Positions 1-11,568 of a DNA stretch of 46,977 bases are shown piece by piece. The position numbers and the translations under genes were made by a program. Within the stretch, counting starts at the first letter, position 1. Each line of letters opens with the position of its first letter. The stretch lies in assembly GCA_005888325.1 (NCBI GenBank), contig VAWU01000008.1:1-46977 (forward strand). The letters run 5' to 3'. Source of the DNA: Actinomycetota bacterium (GTDB lineage: Bacteria; Actinomycetota; Acidimicrobiia; Acidimicrobiales; AC-14). The notes beneath the pieces were generated by a model, which did no database searches, was not told the DNA's origin, and saw only the letters and a list, made by a program, of their open reading frames with translations.

Positions 1-438
1 ACCCGCCGGCACGTGTCCTTCAGGCCGGCCACACCGTCGTTCCGCGCCACGTCCACCAGCTCGGCTCCGGCGTCCGCGTCGGACCCGGCGGCCGACGCGA
101 TCTCGTTCGCCTGCACCGGCGACAGCTCGCCCGCCCGCATCGCCGCGTCCACCGCCGGCAGCTCACCCAAACGCGCCGCGGTCTCGAGCGTCGCCATCGC
201 GGCGCCCACCGACGAGCCCGCCCGGCGCCAGCCAGTGGGCGGCGGAGCGCTCACCCGCGCCCCGCCAGAGGTTGGAGGCGGCCACCCGCCGCGCCGCCAG
301 CGCCTTGCCCGCGGCACCCAGCTTCTCGATGGTGGCGAAGGTGTCGACCAGACCCGCCGCCGCCTCGGCAGGCAGCGTCTCGGGCTCGAGGGCAGCCACG
401 AACTCGCGCAACTCCGCTTCCATCTCCTGCAGACGCAT
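1..438 (-). pseudogene. DUF222 (13E12 repeat family) protein, 5' part, frameshifted
   Basis: This is the N-terminal part of a DUF222/13E12-type protein, a family often carrying a C-terminal HNH nuclease domain; that end would lie left of the window. The reading frame starts at ATG 438 and runs through a helical region ending in AAHWLA. It then leaves the family pattern and stops at 163. Another frame continues the family sequence to the window edge (SSVGAAMATLETAARLGE, then AMRAGELSPVQANEIASAAG). The switch lies at about 216-230, in a run of GC-only codons, so one indel explains it. The biological role of these proteins is unknown. Either the gene is broken or the consensus has an indel error. 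Confidence 0.7.
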
Positions 439-490
439 GAGAACTCCAACGTCCGGGGCTACAGCTCACGGGGAAGCGAACGTGTGTTCG

Positions 491-519
491 ACGGTAGCAG
501 ACCCCAGCGACAATGACAA
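491..519 (-). promoter_or_regulatory. Possible sigma70-type promoter of the DUF222 gene
   Basis: On the minus strand TTGTCA (519-514) is followed after 17 bases by TACCGT (496-491). Both fit actinobacterial housekeeping -35 and -10 elements. The start codon at 438 is about 50 bases downstream. The match is by eye only. Confidence 0.35.
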
Positions 520-589
520 CGAGCGACAAGCGATTCCTTCGAGATTTCTCGACGAAGTCGCGATCGCGCTCTCGGCGTATTGTCGAGGC

Positions 590-1774
590 GTGGCCCGGCT
601 CAGCGCCAGCGAACGGGCGAAACTTCCCGACAGCGCATTCGCCTACGTCGACTCGCGTGGCAAGCGCATGCTGCCCATTCACGACGAGGCGCACGTCAGG
701 AACGCGCTCGCCCGGTTCGACCAGGTGAAGTTCGAGGATGACGCGGCGCGGGAGCGCTCGCGGAAACGGCTGCTGAACGCGGCCAAGAAGTACAGCATCG
801 TGCCCGTCGGCTTCGTCACCGGCCAGCTGCGGTCAGAGCGCACGCATGCGGCCGCAGGTCGCCTCGTGATCGAGTTGGGCCGCATCGGCGCTCCCGCCGA
901 CTTGGAGCAACACCTGCGAAACGTCCTCAGGGACCCGACGCTCGCCGTACTGCACTGGTCGGAGACGGCCGGGACGTACCTGAACGGCGCGGGTAAGCCG
1001 ACCCCGCTCCCCGCCGATCAAGAGCAGCGGGCGATGACCTTTCTCGAGCGCAACGGACGGCCGATGACGCTGCTGCTGCACAACGCGGCCGTCCTCGACG
1101 ATCCGGACCTGGCCAGCACGGTGCAGGCCGCGGTGCGCTTCGTCATCGAGAAGGAACGCCTCGACGGTGAGGTGCGGGGCCGCGCCGCGGATGCCGCGAC
1201 GCTGCCCGTCGGCTTCGTCACGATCATGCTGACCGACATCGAGGGCTCCACTGCGTTGCTGAGGCAGTTGGGCGACCGCTACGCGGACCTGCTCGACGGG
1301 GTCAGAGACATCATTCGCGACGCGGTGCTGCGCGCCGGCGGCCGAGAGGTCGAGGTCCGCGCCGACGAGTTCTTCGCGGTCTTCGAACGCGGCCCCGCGG
1401 CGATCGAAGCAGCAGTGACGATCCAGCGCGCGCTGAGCACGCGAACGTGGACCGACGAGCTGCAGGTGCGTGTCCGCATCGGGATCCACAGCGGCCTCAT
1501 CACCCTCACCGACGGCGGGTACATCGGGATGTCGGTGCACACCGCCGCCCGTCTCTGCTCGGCGGGTCACGGTGGCCAGATCGTCTTGTCCGACGAGACC
1601 CGTGCCGCGGTCGAGGAAGCCGCCGAGGAATCAGTGTCGGCGGACGTGCGCTTCCGCAGCCTCGGTCGACATCGTCTGGCCGGGCTGCCCCATGACCAGC
1701 TGCTCTTCCAGGTGGAGGCGGACGGGCTCCTCACCGACTTCCCGTCGCTGCGGAAAGGGACCGGCCCCGATTAG
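590..1774 (+). CDS. Class III adenylate/guanylate cyclase domain protein
   Basis: This is a two-part signalling protein of 394 residues. The N-terminal part contains LSASERAKLPDSAFAYVDS, a short module seen on other actinobacterial proteins of unclear role. The C-terminal half (about residues 205-380) is a class III cyclase fold. It has the first metal aspartate in MLTDIEGST and the second in RADEFFAVF, where the usual GD is AD. The transition-state Asn-Arg pair appears as VHTAARL, so Asn is replaced by His while Arg is kept. The product could be cAMP, or activity could be weak. I chose GTG 590 because the family-like sequence begins there. The frame stays open to ATG 437, but those codons are less convincing. 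It converges on the FAD oxidase, leaving 22 bases between stops. Confidence 0.75.
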   Translation: MARLSASERAKLPDSAFAYVDSRGKRMLPIHDEAHVRNALARFDQVKFEDDAARERSRKRLLNAAKKYSIVPVGFVTGQLRSERTHAAAGRLVIELGRIGAPADLEQHLRNVLRDPTLAVLHWSETAGTYLNGAGKPTPLPADQEQRAMTFLERNGRPMTLLLHNAAVLDDPDLASTVQAAVRFVIEKERLDGEVRGRAADAATLPVGFVTIMLTDIEGSTALLRQLGDRYADLLDGVRDIIRDAVLRAGGREVEVRADEFFAVFERGPAAIEAAVTIQRALSTRTWTDELQVRVRIGIHSGLITLTDGGYIGMSVHTAARLCSAGHGGQIVLSDETRAAVEEAAEESVSADVRFRSLGRHRLAGLPHDQLLFQVEADGLLTDFPSLRKGTGPD

Positions 1775-1796
1775 CAATTTGCCCAGTGGCGCGAGC

Positions 1797-2918
1797 TCAT
1801 GACGGCGCGAACCGGCTGACGGCGAAGGGCGCGAGCAGTGCAGGCGGTGCGCCGTTGACCACCCACTCCGCGAGCAGCTCACCCACGACCGGAGCGATCG
1901 CCCACCCGTGGCCGCTCCACCCGGTCGCGACGAACGCGTTTGAGACGCCCGGGAGCCGGTCGACGATGGGGACCATGTCGGGTGACACGGACTCGGCGCG
2001 GTCCGCGACCGTCATCGACAGCTCGGCACCGGCGAGGCAGGGGAAGGCGGACACCGCGTCGGCGAGGTTGGCCGCAACCTGTGCCGCGTCCACGACCCCT
2101 CGCTGACTCCTGTCGTCCCACGTCCCCACGCGACCGCCGGTGATCATGAGCCGCTGATCGGGCAGCGCCTTGATCGCCAATGGGCGGTGCGCGTGCCCGA
2201 TGAGATGGTGAACGGGTGGGGCGTCGATCTGTTCGGTGACGAGAACCTGAGGGAACACCGAGAAGGTCGGCAGACGCACGCCGAGCGGGGCGAGGAGATC
2301 GGCGGTCGCGGTGTTGCACGCGATGATGACGGCACGGCCCACGAGCACCTCGTGGGCGCGGGTCTGCACCGCGACGACCGCGCCGCCGCTCGCCCGCAGC
2401 CCTGTCACCTTCGTGTGCTCGAGCAGCTCCGCACCCACACGTCGCGCCGCGCCGGCGACGGCCAGCGTCGTGGCTGTGTGGTCGGCGACTCCGTCCATCG
2501 GGCAGTACGTGGCGGCGACGATGGCACCGGAGACCTCCGGCTCGAGGCGCCTCAGCGCCGACGAGTCGAGCAGCTCGGTCGGGATCCCGTGCCGTCGCTG
2601 CAGCTCGACCCGCTTCATCGCGCTCGTCAGGTCCTCCTCACGTTCGATGAGCTCCAGCTGACCCAGACGCCGATAGCCGGTCGATCCGCCGATGCGGCCG
2701 GCGAACTCGTCCCACCGCTCGTAGGCAAGCGGGAGCAGCGGCAGCTCGCGTGGATCGCGCCCGTTGGCGCGCACGCCTCGCTCACCCGGGCCGCCGGACG
2801 CACCGCTCGCGACGGTGGCCGCTTCGAGCACGAGCACCTCTCGGTTGCCTTGCGCGAGGTGCCACGCCGCGGTCGCACCGTGAACACCGGCACCGACAAC
2901 CACGTAGTCCGCCCGCAT
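1797..2918 (-). CDS. FAD-dependent oxidoreductase, DAO/sarcosine oxidase type
   Basis: This is a flavoprotein of 373 residues in the D-amino-acid oxidase/glycine oxidase/sarcosine oxidase superfamily. The N-terminus is a dinucleotide-binding fold with VVVGAGVHGATAAWHL, followed by the acidic strand end VLVLEAA. The C-terminus has the usual flavin-contacting stretch VATGWSGHGWAIAPVVGELL. The length matches monomeric sarcosine oxidase-like enzymes of about 380 residues. The substrate cannot be read from sequence; oxidation of an amine or N-methyl amino acid is inferred from the family. ATG 2918 is preferred; in-frame GTG 2924 and TTG 2927 also exist. It is divergent from the amidohydrolase gene, with 56 bases between starts, so the two may share a control region. 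Confidence 0.8.
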   Translation of the reverse strand: MRADYVVVGAGVHGATAAWHLAQGNREVLVLEAATVASGASGGPGERGVRANGRDPRELPLLPLAYERWDEFAGRIGGSTGYRRLGQLELIEREEDLTSAMKRVELQRRHGIPTELLDSSALRRLEPEVSGAIVAATYCPMDGVADHTATTLAVAGAARRVGAELLEHTKVTGLRASGGAVVAVQTRAHEVLVGRAVIIACNTATADLLAPLGVRLPTFSVFPQVLVTEQIDAPPVHHLIGHAHRPLAIKALPDQRLMITGGRVGTWDDRSQRGVVDAAQVAANLADAVSAFPCLAGAELSMTVADRAESVSPDMVPIVDRLPGVSNAFVATGWSGHGWAIAPVVGELLAEWVVNGAPPALLAPFAVSRFAPS

Positions 2919-2974
2919 TCGCACCAAGGAAGCTAGTCGCGGCGCCCTCCCCGCACCGGCGCGAGACTGAGTTC

Positions 2975-4678
<1,704 letters not shown>

Positions 4679-4738
4679 CGCGGCGCGGTGAAGCGCGACG
4701 AGGATGAGGTCGACGCCCAACCCCCGAGGAGGGCTCTC

Positions 4739-5695
4739 ATGCGCTCGGTCGTCTCACGCAATCACCTCGTTGCCTCACGTCTCGCCGCTCTGGCGGCCCT
4801 CGTCACCCTGGCCGTCTTCGCTACGCCCGACCCCGCGTTCGCACGGAGCACCCAGGACGGCCGCAAGAACCGGGTCGTGGTCACCGGCGGCGTCGACGTG
4901 CGCCTCGGCGAACGCACCGGCAGCGTTGTCGTCTTCGACGGCCCCGTGGTGATCGGCGGCGACGTGAAGGGCTCGGTGGTCGCCTTCAACGGCAGCATTC
5001 GTGTGACGGGCAGAGTCACCGACAACGTCGTGGCCGTGAAGGGCCGAGCCGTCATCGCAGAGGGCGCCGATGTCGGTGGCGACGTGATGTCGTCCCGTCG
5101 GCCGGTCGTCGCGCCGGGCGCCACCGTGAAGGGCGCCGTCCGCAGGGAGAACTTCGCCAACTACTTCCGCGCCCTGGGCTGGTTCCTGTGGTTCGCGTGG
5201 TGGCTGGCCGTGAGCGTCTCGGTCTTCGCGCTCGGCCTGCTGCTCTTCGCGCTGGCGCCGCAGGTGGCCCCCGCCGCTGTCGACGTCGCCCGCAGTCGTG
5301 CGGGGACGGCCGTCGCTTGGGGGCTCGCGATGGCCGTCGGCCTCCCGATCGTGTCGGTCCTGCTGCTGCTCACGCTCGTCGGCATCCCGCTCGGCCTCAT
5401 CGGTCTGCTCTCGCTCGCCATTCTCTACGGCCTGGGCTACGCCCTGGCCGCCCTCGTCCTCGGACGCGCGTTGATCAAGGAGCCGCGCCGCGCCGTGCTC
5501 GCGTTCTGCGCGGGACTGCTCATCCTGCGCGTGATCGACCTCGTCCCGGTGATCGGCAACCTCGTCACCTTCGCCGCCACGGTGTTCGGCCTGGGCGCCC
5601 TGACCGTCGCGGGGTGGCGGGCGGCGCGTGGCTCACCTGCGACGGCACCCGAGCACCTCAGCGCAGGCGGAACCGCGCCTCAGGTCGCCCCCTGA
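4739..5695 (+). CDS. Bactofilin-like beta-helix domain fused to a membrane domain
   Basis: This predicted envelope protein has 318 residues. A signal peptide comes first (hydrophobic run about residues 12-30, ending near AFA-RST). Next is a stretch of short Gly/Val repeats such as GSVVVFDGPVVIGGDV and GSVVAFNGSIRVTG, typical of polymer-forming bactofilin/DUF583 beta-helices. About five hydrophobic membrane segments fill the second half, from FLWFAWWLAVSVSVFALGLL onward. ATG 4739 is preferred because GAGGAGGG sits five bases upstream. Its 3' end overlaps the convergent SMP-30 gene by 38 bases. The role is unknown; anchoring or organising envelope components is a guess from the architecture. 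Confidence 0.7.
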   Translation: MRSVVSRNHLVASRLAALAALVTLAVFATPDPAFARSTQDGRKNRVVVTGGVDVRLGERTGSVVVFDGPVVIGGDVKGSVVAFNGSIRVTGRVTDNVVAVKGRAVIAEGADVGGDVMSSRRPVVAPGATVKGAVRRENFANYFRALGWFLWFAWWLAVSVSVFALGLLLFALAPQVAPAAVDVARSRAGTAVAWGLAMAVGLPIVSVLLLLTLVGIPLGLIGLLSLAILYGLGYALAALVLGRALIKEPRRAVLAFCAGLLILRVIDLVPVIGNLVTFAATVFGLGALTVAGWRAARGSPATAPEHLSAGGTAPQVAP

Positions 5696-6554
5696 CGCCG
5701 AGTTCGTCGAATGCGAGCAGCCAGCCGGCTTCGGGCGCCGGCGCGATCCCTTCACCGAGGTCGAGAGCGATCGACGTCATGAACAGCCGGTCGAGGTCGG
5801 GCCCTCCGAATACGACGTCGCTGGGGTTGGCCATCGGCAGGGCCAGCACCCGGTCGAGACCGGCGTCGGTGTAACGCGCGAGCTTCCCGCTGCGGAGCAC
5901 ACAGCTCCACACCCCGTTGTCGGTGTCCGCCGTCGCGCCATCCGGCGCGCCGTCGAGGACCGCGTGGTCACCGAACACCCGGCGCTCGCCCACGGTCCCT
6001 GTCGCACCGTCGTACGGATAGGCGTAGACCGCGCGGGCCTGCGTGTCCGCGAACACGAGCGTCGACTCCCCACCGACGTCGATCACGACCGGACCGTTGG
6101 CGTTGCCGAAGTCGTCGTCTATCAGTCGCCATCCGTCGAGCGCGGAGAACCACCACACCGCCCCCGGGCCGGGCGCGATGTTGAGTGTGCCGGTGACGAG
6201 ATTGCCGGAACCGTCGGCGCCCGCGTCGTTGGCGCGGCCGTGCATTCCCTCGGGGTAGCGCGCGAGCAGCACCGAGGTTCCGGCGTCGGGGTCGACCACG
6301 TGCAAGCCGTCGTCGAGGCACGCCACCAGCTCGTGTCCCTCGGTCAGTACCAGACCGGCAGGCATGGTGGGCAGCTTCAGCGTCTGCAGCGGCGGCTCGC
6401 CGTGGTCGAGCCAGTGGAGCGTCTGGGCCGCGCAGTCGACGCAGTAGAGCCGCCCGCGGCGGTCGTCCCATCGCAGGCTCTCGCCCCAGGTGAGCGTGAA
6501 GTCGCCGATTCGCCGCAACGATCGTCTCCCTTGGCCTCCCGCGGCCAGTGGCAT
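5658..6554 (-). CDS. SMP-30/gluconolactonase/LRE family protein
   Basis: This is a 298-residue six-bladed beta-propeller of the SMP-30/gluconolaconase group. Family landmarks are the early glutamate in GESLRWDDRRGRLYCVD, the Asn/Asp metal-site stretch HGRANDAGADGSGNLVTG, and the later PDGATADTDNGVWSCV and NPSDVVFGG. In known members these residues bind a divalent cation and catalyse lactone hydrolysis. Glucono- or another sugar lactonase activity is therefore likely, but the substrate is unknown. ATG 6554 is the annotated start. A TTG about 36 bases downstream, preceded by AAGGGAG, is an alternative that would remove a basic N-terminal tail. Confidence 0.8.
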   Translation of the reverse strand: MPLAAGGQGRRSLRRIGDFTLTWGESLRWDDRRGRLYCVDCAAQTLHWLDHGEPPLQTLKLPTMPAGLVLTEGHELVACLDDGLHVVDPDAGTSVLLARYPEGMHGRANDAGADGSGNLVTGTLNIAPGPGAVWWFSALDGWRLIDDDFGNANGPVVIDVGGESTLVFADTQARAVYAYPYDGATGTVGERRVFGDHAVLDGAPDGATADTDNGVWSCVLRSGKLARYTDAGLDRVLALPMANPSDVVFGGPDLDRLFMTSIALDLGEGIAPAPEAGWLLAFDELGVRGRPEARFRLR

Positions 6555-6602
6555 GGTAGGGCTGCACGCTCGCCGGTGCTCCCGGGGGCCCGGGTCGTCG
6601 TT

Positions 6603-6755
6603 GACATCGCCGCCCTGGCTCGACTCGAAGGCCAGGTCGCGATCGACACGCTCGTCCGGCGCTTCCCACGGGTCGCGCTCGCCGGCGACCCCGTGATGAA
6701 TGGTCGCATCAACCTGCGCGGCGTCGAGCGGGTGCCGCTCGAGCTCTCGTCGTAG
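6603..6755 (+). pseudogene. Cytochrome P450 C-terminal remnant
   Basis: About 50 codons ending at TAG 6755 encode the distal end of a cytochrome P450: ALARLEGQVAIDTLVRRF, then the RINLRGVERVPLEL tail. In intact P450s this follows immediately after the haem-cysteine loop. Here the cysteine loop and everything upstream are missing; the bases before 6603 do not encode it in any frame. This is debris from a deleted or recombined gene, on the opposite strand to both neighbours. Confidence 0.7.
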
Positions 6756-6776
6756 CCGTCTCGACCCGATCGGGCG

Positions 6777-9574
<2,798 letters not shown>

Positions 9575-9577
9575 TCA

Positions 9578-11155
9578 TCACACGCTCGAGTCGACGGGCG
9601 GCTCGACAGAGACCGGCGTCTTCACTGATTTGGGCAGCGTGACCGGCGACGTGTAGGTCATGCCCTGGCCGAACTCCATGTGGTAAGCGGGCGTGCCGTG
9701 CTCGTGGATGTCGAGGCCCTCGACCTCACCGTCCTGTGAGACCCGCAGGCTCCACGAGCCGCGTATGGAACTGATGGCGTACATGATCAGCAGCGAGGCG
9801 CCGAGCACGACGATCACGCACGTGGCGCTGCCGATGAGCTGGGCGCGGAGTTGGGCGGTGCCTCCTCCGTAGAACAGTCCCTTCACCACCGTCGACGTGT
9901 CGGCACCGTCCGCAGTCGGGATGCCGAACTGCCCGGTGGCGAAGAGCCCGAGGCTGAGCGTGCCCCAGATGCCCGCGAATCCGTGCACCGCGACGGCGCC
10001 GATCGGATCGTCGATTCGCCACCACTCGAGCAGGTCGATCGCGAGCGGGACCACGACGCCCGCGACTGCGCCGATGAGGAGCGCACCCGCAGGCGAGACC
10101 CAGTAACACGGGCAGGTGATCGCGACGAGGCCACCGAGGAACCCGTTCACCGAGATGCCGAGGTCCCATTTCTTCGACCTCGGGTAGACGAAGATCACCG
10201 CCGCCAGGCCGGCCGCGCATGCCGCCAACGTCGTGTTCGCCGCCACCCGGCCGATCCCGGTCCAGTCCATGGCCGACAACGTCGAGCCCGGGTTGAAGCC
10301 GTACCAGCCGAACCAGAGGATGACACCGCCGATCGCACCGATCGTGAGGTCGTGGGCAGGGAAGGGACCGCCACCGTCGCGCTTGAACTTGCGCCCGATG
10401 CGCGGGCCCAGCGCGATGGCACCGGCCAGGGCGATGAACCCACCGACCGTGTGCACGACGGTCGAGCCCGCGAAGTCGCGGAACACGGTGCCGCCGGTCC
10501 AGCCGTGGAACCAGCCCATGGTGTTGCCGAGCCAGCCGCCCGGCCCCCAGACCCAGTGCCCGAAGATGGGATAGATCAGCCCCGACACGCAGGTGCTGTA
10601 GATGATGTCGCCCTTGAAGCTCGTCCGACCGACCATCGCACCGGAGGTGATGGTCGAGGCGGTGTCGGCGAACGCGAACTGGAACAGGAAGAAGGCGAGG
10701 AACGCCACACCGGTCGACCCGTAGGCCGCCGTCATCCCGTGCAGGAAGAAGAACTGGTGGCCGATGAGGCCGTTCCCCTCCCCGAACTGGAAGGCGAAGC
10801 CGATCGCCCAGTAGAGGACACCGCAGAGGCACGTGTCGAACACGCACTCGAGCAGGATGTTCACCGTCTCGCGAGACCTGGCGAAGCCGGCCTCGAGCGC
10901 CATGAAGCCCGCCTGCATGAAGAAGACGAGGAACGCGGTGACGAGCACCCACACGGTGTTGATCGGGCTGACGAAGTCGTTCGCCCTGTGGGCCACCTGT
11001 GCCACCGGGCTGGCACCGGCCGGAGTCTCGAGGAAGTAGGCAAACCCCTTCATCAGGCCGAGGACCGCCCCGATGCCGAGCATCTTGCCCGCCACGATGA
11101 CTGCGATCAGACGGCGCGTCTCTCGCTGTCGCAACCTGCCGAGTTTGTTTCGCAT
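9578..11155 (-). CDS. amt: Ammonium transporter
   Basis: Amt/MEP/Rh-type trimeric membrane channel for ammonium, 525 residues with about 11-12 hydrophobic segments. Core landmarks are FFMQAGFMALEAGFARSRE near the N-terminus and the twin pore histidines in STVVHTVGGFIAL and AVHGFAGIWGTLSLG. GAIGGVILWFGWYGFNPGST is also typical. The C-terminal tail EVEGLDIHEHGTPAY is the conserved cytoplasmic tail contacted by PII. The start at ATG 11155 is preferred; the frame is open further upstream but would run through a GlnR-like operator. No ribosome site precedes this ATG. A TACGGT element eight bases before it suggests a leaderless mRNA. Confidence 0.93.
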   Translation of the reverse strand: MRNKLGRLRQRETRRLIAVIVAGKMLGIGAVLGLMKGFAYFLETPAGASPVAQVAHRANDFVSPINTVWVLVTAFLVFFMQAGFMALEAGFARSRETVNILLECVFDTCLCGVLYWAIGFAFQFGEGNGLIGHQFFFLHGMTAAYGSTGVAFLAFFLFQFAFADTASTITSGAMVGRTSFKGDIIYSTCVSGLIYPIFGHWVWGPGGWLGNTMGWFHGWTGGTVFRDFAGSTVVHTVGGFIALAGAIALGPRIGRKFKRDGGGPFPAHDLTIGAIGGVILWFGWYGFNPGSTLSAMDWTGIGRVAANTTLAACAAGLAAVIFVYPRSKKWDLGISVNGFLGGLVAITCPCYWVSPAGALLIGAVAGVVVPLAIDLLEWWRIDDPIGAVAVHGFAGIWGTLSLGLFATGQFGIPTADGADTSTVVKGLFYGGGTAQLRAQLIGSATCVIVVLGASLLIMYAISSIRGSWSLRVSQDGEVEGLDIHEHGTPAYHMEFGQGMTYTSPVTLPKSVKTPVSVEPPVDSSV

Positions 11156-11179
11156 GGCCCGGCACCGTACGCCGGCCGA

Positions 11180-11217
11180 ATTTCGTGACGGTTCAGTGCG
11201 TGTTTCGGGTTCGTGAA
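11180..11217 (-). promoter_or_regulatory. GlnR-like operator upstream of amt
   Basis: On the minus strand four five-base half-sites lie exactly 11 bases apart: TTCAC (11217-11213), GAAAC (11206-11202), TGAAC (11195-11191) and GAAAT (11184-11180). The published actinobacterial GlnR consensus is two repeats of gTnAC-n6-GaAAC-n6. Spacing agrees fully and most positions match. A -10-like TACGGT (11169-11164) follows, eight bases before the amt ATG. This suggests nitrogen-limited activation of amt-glnB-glnD. Confidence 0.6.
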
Positions 11218-11258
11218 CTACCGGCGGGGGTGCGTTTCCCGCTCGGGATCGCCCGACC

Positions 11259-11463
11259 TCAGCCGCCTGCACCCGGCAGCCGGAACTTCAGGATGGCGCC
11301 CGTCGTCGAGGTCAGGGGCAGCGTCGCGACGTACGCCACGCCGTCCACGATGGCGGCCGACGACTCGACCGTGGTGCTCTCGGATTGCCGGAGCGGGGCA
11401 GGTCGACGCGCCGCAGCCGCTCGCCGCGAACGCGACCAGCGCGGCAACTCGGCCGCGCCGCAA
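11259..11463 (-). pseudogene. Remnant of a secreted beta-propeller-like lipoprotein
   Basis: One minus-strand frame beginning near 11463 encodes a lipoprotein-like leader, RRGRVAALVAFAASGCGAS, with an ASGC lipobox. A different frame just downstream encodes IVDGVAYVATLPL and a hydrophobic end, GAILKFRLPG, stopping at 11259. This resembles the closing strand of a PQQ/propeller repeat protein. The two pieces are in different frames and far too short for a whole propeller. The reading is an internal deletion plus frameshift leaving both ends. The interpretation is tentative. Confidence 0.35.
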
Positions 11464-11477
11464 CCCGAGGCCGCGAA

Positions 11478-11503
11478 GTGTCTTCGCTGAGCTTCGGAGA
11501 CAC
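11478..11503 (-). terminator. Possible terminator after the sugar-dehydrogenase-like gene
   Basis: A nine-pair stem with one G-T wobble (11478-11486 with 11495-11503) and an 8-base loop lies 66 bases after the stop at 11569. No T-run follows. Confidence 0.3.
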
Positions 11504-11568
11504 GGACATCGGGTCGAAGCCGGTGCGGGGGCAGCGCACGCGAGGATCCGATCCGCCTTCGCCCCTCG

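Noticed and set aside
5628-6602. Long plus-strand frame leading into the P450-like tail.
   Set aside because: This part is the antisense of the SMP-30-type gene; only the last roughly 50 codons (6603-6755) resemble a protein family.
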